64,000 nt of DNA from Theristus sp. LFF4_11 (lineage: Eukaryota > Nematoda > Chromadorea > Monhysterida > Xyalidae), in contig JASANC010002526.1 in assembly GCA_030248135.1 (NCBI GenBank), forward strand, positions 1 through 64,000. The letters are read 5' to 3'. How positions within the stretch are numbered: the stretch's first letter is position 1; each line of letters begins with the position of its first letter. The notes beneath the pieces are model-generated. The model did no database searches, was not told where the DNA came from, and was given only the letters and a program-made list of their open reading frames with translations. Positions 56,140-64,000 of the stretch are shown here, one piece after another. Position numbers and translations under genes: made by a program.

Positions 56140-59097
56140 TCAGTGCCAATGAAACCGACTAAAAACGAACACAAACATCACACAATTCCACAAAACCGAT
56201 CCATAAATTCGACAAAGATTCCGTCTGATCACAGCGTTCGCTCTGGAACTGACGGCACGCATCTCCTGTAGCTGCCTGCAGTGTGTCCAAAAGTGCTGCA
56301 CGCTGATTGGCTGGTGCCGGGCGACTCGCATCAGGAACGTGCTGAACTTGTAGACGAGCTCGCCTTTGAAGAAGACCGTGCTGACGTCGGCGTCGTCCGT
56401 GTCCGCGTAGTTGGCGGCTGCAATGAACCGGTTGTTCCAGAGTTTTGGATTCGCCTTTTGTTGATTTTCTTGATAATGACTGAGTTATTTGTTACCGCTG
56501 TAAAAGCGAACGATGGGGCAGTCGCCTACAGTATCCCATATCCAACCATTTTATTTCGCGAAAAAGCAGGAAACTCCGATAATACTGTATGAACAGCATT
56601 AGTTCGAAGATCCAAGTATACCGGCAAGTTTTTTTATGTTGATTGGTTGCAAGAATAAACAGAACGCAACCAAATTGAAACGAAATCAGAGAGCTGAGAA
56701 TCCATCTGAAACAATAACTATAAATCTGACCGACCGCTTTTGTTCGTGAACGCGGCGTCGACGCCCACCGGCACTCCCCGCCACAGTCGGATATGTCTCG
56801 GATAGGAAAGCTCCACCTTTTGATCCACCTGAGCATGTCATCTTTAAAATTTTGCAATGGATTTTCAGCATGAAATGGACTTTTTGCTGTGCTGCAATAG
56901 TGGTTGCCCACCTCATCAAACTTCCAGTACTGATCACCCGCAAAGAAGTACGTTGCATCGTTGTATTCCCATACGAACACGGCGTCGAGGTGCTCCAGCG
57001 ACTCTGGCAGTCCGAGCGAGGACAGCGCCCGGGGAAAGCCGGGCTTCACATAGTTCGCTTGGAATTGCCAGTACTGTTTGCCTTGAATGGTTGCAAAAGT
57101 TTAGCATAACAAAGTTATTTTTTGTTAATATATAATTTTGAAAAGCTTTGATGTTTGCCATTTTGTTGACTCATTTTTTTCTCGAGTCTCTGCCACCAGT
57201 CTCACCGGAGAAGAATACAATCGAATCGGTGCTCAACCGCTCGTAAACTGCGTCGATTTTCGTCAGATTCTCCGGAAACCCGTGCCAGAACCTAACCAAA
57301 TCCGTCGGCTTCTCAAGCAAATAGCCGTGCATGTCGAATCGCCAGAACCAGCGACCCTGAACGATGATGATGTTTTTTGCGTGAAGTTCGTTGATTGGCT
57401 GTCACCATATGCAGTTTTTAAAAGCGAGTGACTGACTGGCTGGATACATTCTGACGCCAAGTTTTCTCAGTGAATGGTCACGCATCAAGCAGAGTGCGGT
57501 TCCAAAGTGAAAAGCCACGAAATTGATCAGCAAAAAAACTGCACTGCGTTGAAGCTTACAGCTGATGCAGGTTTGTTGATGATTTAGGTATACAAGACAA
57601 CCAATTCTAGCCAACCAATCAGCGAATAATTCACAATCCGCTACAGCCGTTCGGCTGTTCAAGTCCGACTCGTCTGCTCCAACCTTGAAAACGAAAATTT
57701 CATTTCGTATCCTCGAGATGGCGTCAATCGACGTGCCGCACACGTCCGGGGGCACATTGACGGGCGGCGGTGTGCGGGTGCTGCCCGCTGTCGACGGGGC
57801 AAACGTGGTGCTTGCTGGCTTCTTCGGTGCGGGCGCATTGCCGCGGCCTGGTGAATGAAGCGGTCCGTTGTTTTGTAGTTTCCAAACGATATGACACTCC
57901 CATGAGAAACCAACGCGCAACCCGTTTCTCACAATTTTGTCAGGTCTTTAATTCAAATCAACAAAAAATAACGACAAAATTTTTTGAGTATTGCTGGTTG
58001 CAAAACGATTTTTGTTGGTGAACTGTTTTTCAAAATTGTTGCGTGTTGGTTTTCCCATCAGCAGAACTACACATGGAGTCGAAACGACAAAATGCCGTTT
58101 TCAAATTGAAAATTCCGAAATTCAACAAAACCTACCGTACGCTTCCTGTATCGAGAGAATGTCATCGTAGTGCAACAAGTTCTCCTGGTTCACGTAGCCG
58201 TACCGGTAGAACGGAAACATCAGCGCGCCCTGGACCGTAGAATGCGACAGACCGAGGCTGTGACCGAACTCATGCGCCGCAACGGACAGCAGGTTGACAT
58301 CTGGTCAGTGTTTGTGTTCGTTTTTGAAGTTGCATTTACACTTTGTTTTGTGTTTCGCTTTGTTTTTGGAACAATGAAGGATGATTTCTTGGTTTCTTTC
58401 GCGGCGCTGGATCGAGGTGCTGGTGTGGCTTTTGCATTTTTTACGTGCAACTTTTGTTCAATTCTAAAGTCTAAAGTAACACAATCGACTGCCATGAAAA
58501 GTCCAAAGTGGTGCCGTTTTTTTGTTGCTGAACTCCGTTAGATTAATGTGTTCAGTTATTTTGGAATGGATCAACAAGACATGCAAAGAGGGATGCTTGT
58601 TTCTCCGGACAGCCCAGGGTTGATAAACAACTGACCAATTGGCTGAGCCATTACTACAAAAGACCTGAAAGCCGCTCTGGAACGGGGTTTCGTTGAAAAG
58701 CGGCAGAGAAAGCTCCCGCGTAAGAATTAATCAAGAATGAAACAACACAGGAACACTTCATCAGCATCCAGATCGAACTGCAAACCCTCGTCGGCCCCAC
58801 TGACCGACACTGTAGACCTGCAGTTCATTGTTGTCCGTCCACCGCTCCGAGTCGTCAAAGTGCACGTCGCCGCCCATACCCGGTCCGGGGTAGAACGCGT
58901 GCGCGAGAATCACGTCGGGCCCGTCGAACGGGTATCCGTCGCCGTGCGGGCCGGTGACAAAGTGCACCTGAATGTCGGCGTCCGCCGCCGCCGTCTCTGC
59001 GAACGTCAGCGACGAGACATTCGCCCAGGCCGCCAGCGCGTCGTGCATCACGCGGCGTACCCGGCCCGGCCCGAGACGGGGACTCGCGTTCACGACC
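56140..59097 (-). CDS. Matrix metalloproteinase with hemopexin domain, 7 exons seen, prodomain missing
   Basis: It is a zinc endopeptidase of the extracellular matrix. Exons: 59097-58811, 58300-58136, 57847-57684, 57356-57206, 57081-56912, 56828-56735, 56417-56140, all in frame. The catalytic domain shows [31 protein letters not shown] and the zinc motif [12 protein letters not shown] followed by the Met-turn ALMFP. A Pro/Ser/Thr-rich hinge follows, then four hemopexin blades starting at [10 protein letters not shown] (first Cys) and including [33 protein letters not shown] and [11 protein letters not shown] closing Cys lies in HFWTHC. The 3' end adds about 45 residues with a hydrophobic VMFVFVF tail. 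The first seen exon starts mid-codon before VVNASPR; no PRCGxPD cysteine-switch exon was found upstream in the window. Confidence 0.93.
56540..56630. repeat. Second copy of the CGCGAAAAGCAGG repeat
   Basis: It shares nearly the whole block at 26880-26965, including CCATTTTATTTCGCGAAA and TGTATGAACAGCAT. It lies in the last metalloproteinase intron. Confidence 0.55.
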
Positions 59098-60350
59098 CTG
59101 TACGGTCGAGGGGTTGTGCGGTTTTTTCCGGTTTTTTTAATGGTTCGCTTTTCTTTGGCTGGGCGATTTGTGCGCACAACGCGGTACGGGTTGTTATAAA
59201 GGTTGTCTTCGGTTGTGCCCGTCTTTTCTGCGCTTGTCTGTCTGTTGTCACAATACTTGTGTAATACGGTATTTTTGTTACGATTTGAAGGTGCGGATTG
59301 ATTTTGTTATGTGTATACTGGCGGGACCCCAGTTTCCACGGCGATCAATCAAACTTGAGAACTGCTTCCAGTTTTCAGAAAGCGAGTGGTGGTTCTTTTT
59401 TGTTCTTATATTAGTTTTGTGCGTTCTTCAACAGTTGATTTTATTTTTTTTGCATTTTAGATTTCATTTTTATTTCAACATTTCATGCATGGTATTACAA
59501 CATTTTTGGTTCATCATATCGATTATCGAACATCTCTTGCGTCCCAAGTTGAACTGTGTTTACTCAACTTCTTTTTTGTTAAAATTTCATTGACATTTTA
59601 TCAAGCATCTGCTGGCACAACGGAACATTCTTTTTTTCAAGTCACACCGAATGTTCGAAGTCACGGAATACAACAAAAAGCACGTGAAATGTTGATGTAA
59701 CAAAACAAAAAGAGCTATGGATTCTGGATTCGAAACAATTAACGCACTTTCAACCCTTGAAAGGTTACGTCTGCAAAACAAAGATTTTTAATGATGTCAC
59801 TTCTCATTTGAAACATGTTGAGGTGCGAATTGTGCGAGTGACGTGTGCACGATCAGCAAATCATTCTGTGAAAATAATTATTTTCTGGATAACCTGGAGC
59901 CGCGATCTATGCAGACCTGATAAGTACGTAAATCACTTCCATGCTAAAGCGCTAAGGTTAGTAGAATGCAAGTAAGGCACGCTTGTAATCAGATGTCCTA
60001 ACAGGCGTCCGGTCTCCTGTCCGCCGAGGTGCCCCACGAGGGGTCCGTGTCCCCGGAAATAAAAGTGGCCCAAAGCGCCCCATGTTGTTCTACCATCATG
60101 TGTTGCCACTTTTAGTTTTGGAACGCCACGCGAGACACCCAGACGGACAGGACATTGATTGGACACATTGCTCGGAGGCTTTTTTAGCGTGTGGTTTGAA
60201 AGAAAATCGAGTGAACAGAAGATCAAACAGTTGTCTCATGAAAGGTTGAAACGAACACTGGGAAAATCTGTTGCACTGTTGCGTTTTACTCCACTTGTTG
60301 TTCTGATTTTGTTGCAACGTTCCACTTTTTTGAGGTTGTTTTTTTCAAAA
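59098..60350. other. Region upstream of the recognised metalloproteinase exons
   Basis: Signal peptide and prodomain exons are expected on the minus strand here or beyond, but no PRCG-type motif is visible in any frame I read. A GC-rich block at about 60000-60150 stands out and is unidentified. Confidence 0.35.
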
Positions 60351-61263
60351 GTTGCGCAACAGAAAATGGTGCAAAACCCGCACCACATGCACAGAAAAAC
60401 CTTCACAGACAAAACTGAAACTCGAACGGATTGAAAAACAAAGAAACGTGAACAAAAAGGCAAAGAAAAAGTCTTTCAAACATTCGTCCCAGTCCAATGG
60501 CCACGTGCTGCTTACCTTGGATGGCAGGTCATATGAATTCCAAGTTCGACTCTTCAGCAATTTACCGTGAGTGGATTCTAATTGGCTTCGTCCAATAAAG
60601 AAACTCCGATCTTTATCTATCTCGAAATTTCTAAGCATCCAAGTAAATCGCACTTATAAACGACGGAAATTTCAATGAAATTCGCCTGTTTTTCAAACGG
60701 ACACCGCCGAAATGCCGGCTCACCTAACTCACTCAAGGAGGTTGTGATGTTTGCAGTCAATGTCAGAGAACGGCCATTGGATTTCACATCGTACAACCGG
60801 CTGAGAGAGTGCGGTGTGCGCGGACGCGGGCAAACGTTGCTTTTTTTCTTTTTTTTGAAGTTCAATCAAGTTCAATTCACGTTTGAAAATCAATCAGAAT
60901 CGTATGATATACTTGTTTTTCGATTGATTTTATAGAAGTCCATTATTTTCAGTATATCGCAGTTCTTAAATTTCAATTCGATTTGTAACCTTTTTTCTGT
61001 TCAATTCTTCGAAAGTACAAATATGATGGTCCACTAATCCACAGTTTGCCGAATATTTCCGTTTACGAAATCGGAGAAAAAATGCGCAACACGGCGGCGG
61101 TCGCAAAGTTGGGAAGAGTGCATAAAGTACCGAAATACAAAAGCGAGAAAGTAAACGCAATAAAAACGCTCATAAAAGGCGAATTCAAGCTGGCTAATCG
61201 GTTGATGATACAAAATCAAACGGAAAAGTGGCCGGGCAATATCTGCACCCGCAAAGATGGATG
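60350..61263 (+). CDS. Weak multi-exon candidate of unknown function
   Basis: Three plus-strand blocks look coding. Block one, about 60362-60568, is Lys-rich, ends in TLDGRSYEFQVRLFSN and is followed by a strong GTGAGT donor. Block two is about 60757-60835, after a TTTGCAG acceptor. Block three, about 61018-61263, holds KYDGPLIHSLPNISVYEIGEK and ends ICTRKDG with a stop. I recognise no domain, and the block-two frame is ambiguous. It could be a small nuclear protein or a false model. Confidence 0.3.
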
Positions 61264-62329
61264 AGTGAAAAGTGAAAACAGCTTCCATAGAGGGGGAGTG
61301 GGGGAGAGGGGGAAGGGAGGGGCTCCGTCTTGAAAGCGCCTGTGATTTCTGATCTGATATGGCCATTATGCTTTGAAAGGGCGGCTTCCTAACGGTTACG
61401 TATATCTTAAGATTCACGTAACACTACATGTGTACGTATTGTTAATATTCAGCTATATAGCTAGCAGCTTGAAGTACAAGCACGTCTCTCCGTCTTGAGC
61501 GCATAAACACATGTACGCTGCAAATGACAGTCCTTTCGCCGTATTTCGGGTGGCCGAAATGCGAGATATTTTGCGCCGCTGCTCTATATTCGCCGCATGA
61601 AACGTCAATGCACATTGAATTTTAATTCCTGTACACTTTGAGACGTCTAAGGCATGGTGTGTATCCAGAGAGGTGTATAGAGAATTTTGTATTTTTCAGA
61701 TGTGGAGTGCAGGAGAGAAGGGTTGCTGTGAAATTGAGTTACCGGTTATGCTGGCTGACAGGGAGTTTTGTTGCGTTGCGACACGCTGGGAGCACAGAGA
61801 CGAGATGTTCGAGTTTTGGGAATTTTTTGCCATCTTGGAAACAAAATCGCTTTACAAGACTGTGCTGGAATGCGATACAGGAAGATTTGAAAAAGGTGCA
61901 GAAAAAATTGCTGCAGTTTTTCAATATGGACAGTTTGCGGTGCGACCAATTTGACGGTGTCAAGTTTTGGTCTCATATTCGTTCCTCATTAGAGCAATCT
62001 CAGCGATCTATAATGATAATTCAAATCGATTCAATTCTATTGACCATCCATCTATTGTGAGTGGTGCAAAGCGTGAAGATTTTCATAAAAAAAGGTTTTT
62101 CTAAAAACTAAAGCTCTAAAAAACTAGAAACTATTAGGAACTTATTGGCACAGGATAGCGACGTGCCAGAGAAAACCAATTGGAACACAGCTGTAGAGCC
62201 AAACAAGAGCAAGACTGGAGAGTGAGCGAGAAGAGTTTTCGAATGGCGCTTTGACAAAATGACCAAAGCCAAGAACTGAACGGCGCTTTTGTTTTGCTCT
62301 GAAATAATAGCCCTCAGGTTCCGAACACG

Positions 62330-62417
<88 letters not shown>

Positions 62418-64000
62418 CTTCTAGCTTAATCGGGTTGCGGGCGGCAGCGTAAAAACTCTTTTACAAAAATGAGAAACGTACGAATAATAACAGCAAATGT
62501 CGGGCTCATAAATATGTGACGGGGCCGAGAGCTTATGAAGCAAACTCCAAAACAGACAGCGCCGCAGGGTGATGCCTGTTGATCCAATGTGGAACAGCTA
62601 ACCGAATCTACACACACAGCTAATACAAGAAGCGTCAAGAAGCACAACAACAACAACAACAACGAAAAGCAGACGCTTCAAGCGACCGTGAAAAGGGCGC
62701 AAATGTTTCTTGGTGGTGCCCCCTAATAAAGTTACTTGCGCCCTGATCTCGCCGAAAACCCGAATGGGAACCAGTTGTAAAATTTTTCTTTTTGGCCTGC
62801 TTGGATGGTGTCAGGGCAGGCTTGAACTGTGGATGCTTGGAACAGCTGCTGAAAACCGATGCATTAAATGAAATGCAAGGGGGAACGTTGGTCCGTATAC
62901 TTTGCTTGTCCGCGAAGGCTTTCTCGCGATTTTTGTGTGCGTGGAAAACAGATTTTTTGTGATGCGCCGATAACAAATGTGTTATTTGGTCTCGAGACGC
63001 GGTGCGCGGTTGTAAAGCCAAGTGAGCGAAAGCCCGTCGAACTATATGCCTGCGGACATATTTCTGAAATCTGCGCGGAAAATTTTCGGATGCAAAATAC
63101 ATATGTAGTAACGTGTGAACGAAGGAACCTTGGGGCGTGCGTCTGTTGCTGCAACGGCTGCTGCTGTTGCTTCTTAATATTGAAATAAGCCAAAACCTTT
63201 ATGCTTGTTTTGTACGATTTCTGTTGTGGCTAAGCGTTATGCTGGAAAGTGCCATACTTTCGAACGTGCAGCCTTCGGCGTGAATATCGGCGCCGCACTA
63301 TTGCACTCCATTCCAAACACCACGCTGTTGTTGCTTATGATGTGAAGTGTGGCTAGCATTTTGTTGAGAGATACAAAGATGTGTGCTTATTAGGCCCACA
63401 CAACCGAAATGAATAATTTTTGAAAAGCTGATTTGCGAGTGACGAAAAGTACGTGTGCGAAGAAGACGTGTATACTGGGTGGAACTGAAAACTATGGGCC
63501 GCTGACTCTGAAGATGTCAGTGAGTAAGGGTAGTTCTTTGGAACTGAACAGCAACAGTTGTCATCGGGTTTTCAAAGTATGAACGTTGTCTTCTATTTTC
63601 AATTGTCACAGTTTTGCGAACGAAGGGGTTTTGGAGTTTACCCGGGTTGATAAGCAAATGGAACCTTACGTAACCTTTGTTAACCCTTTGAAAAGTTTTT
63701 ATACTGAAAAGATTCCGTTCATGAAAGCATAGAGCAAGAACTATTTGCACTCTGAGACCACTGCGGTTCTTTGCTACTTTGCCCAGGTAAACTAATCTTT
63801 TCACTTTATGTGAAATCGTTAACGACTGTAAGTTTCTGCGGATTTCTTATAAAATGGCGCAGAGAAAGGAAGCGCGTTGTAACCAAATTCGTTGCACGAG
63901 GTCAATAATAGCCTTTTCGGAGATTAATCGAGGTGACTAGAAAAGCCGAAAATTGATGGGTTTATCTGAGTTGGGAACGCTAAAAACAGGCCAGAGACAA
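61264..64000. other. Right end of the window, no recognised gene
   Basis: A purine-rich G tract lies at about 61290-61322. The plus strand holds two overlapping frames of about 93 and 140 codons (61638-62060) without family resemblance. The long trinucleotide repeat is at 62330-62418. Nothing else is recognised. Confidence 0.4.
62330..62418. repeat. (AAC)n microsatellite, about 30 units, uninterrupted
   Basis: About 89 bases of perfect CAA/AAC units. Shorter runs lie at about 62645-62663 and at 17317-17343 (SMPD2-like intron). The minus strand would read poly-Leu or poly-Cys in different frames, but no gene supports translation. Confidence 0.9.

Noticed and set aside
60617..60865. Minus-strand frame as the metalloproteinase prodomain exon
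   Set aside because: It contains a CPRPRTP stretch but not PRCGxPD, and the poly-T needed for an acceptor is on the other strand.
61638..62060. 140-codon plus-strand frame
   Set aside because: It overlaps another open frame of similar length, has no recognisable domain and lies in repeat-poor AT-rich DNA with no good splice or start context.
62635..63102. 155-codon minus-strand frame ending in poly-Cys
   Set aside because: The Cys run is the AAC microsatellite in another frame; the rest shows no family resemblance.

Overview
This window is nuclear DNA from an intron-rich invertebrate animal. The evidence is spliceosomal gene structure with short exons, GT-AG introns (typical acceptors TTTCAG, TTGCAG), clear orthologues of animal-only genes, and many small DNA transposons inside the introns. 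I cannot place it to phylum from sequence alone. There are no operon signals, no CRISPR and no convincing intact tRNA or rRNA gene. Most genes were rebuilt exon by exon: for seven of them every exon join I give keeps the reading frame, and the serpin also joins in frame from its first recognised exon.

Layout. Five genes in a row lie on the minus strand: GEMIN2 (165-2056), an EXTL3/RIB-2 glycosyltransferase (2601-9661), 3-hydroxyisobutyrate dehydrogenase (10366-13232), a neutral sphingomyelinase of the SMPD2 type (14460-18218) and a ZAK/MAP3K20 kinase (19414-29096). From 29.1 to 36 kb there is a repeat-rich gap with nested hAT-like elements and a large composite repeat holding an LTR retrotransposon fragment. 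On the plus strand follow a FANCJ/BRIP1 DNA helicase (35976-46224), a serpin (47665-51197) and a short disordered protein (54341-54778) with a possible PP1-inhibitor motif pair. On the minus strand is a hemopexin-type matrix metalloproteinase (56140-59097), whose prodomain exons I could not find. The last 5 kb hold only weak coding candidates and a long (AAC)n tract.

The genes do not form one pathway. They are snRNP assembly, heparan sulfate synthesis, valine breakdown, sphingolipid hydrolysis, stress-kinase signalling, interstrand-crosslink repair and extracellular proteolysis with its inhibition.

The most unusual content is in the mobile DNA and the splice sites. Three hAT-like elements and one further inverted-repeat element keep perfect 8-bp target duplications, and two of the hAT-like copies are nested. 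A mariner remnant is folded head to head. The motif CCAATCAGC/GCTGATTGG recurs dozens of times across introns and even in exons. A MITE terminus supplies a splice donor in GEMIN2. Splice donors in all genes are far from GTAAGT, often GTTGGT-like.
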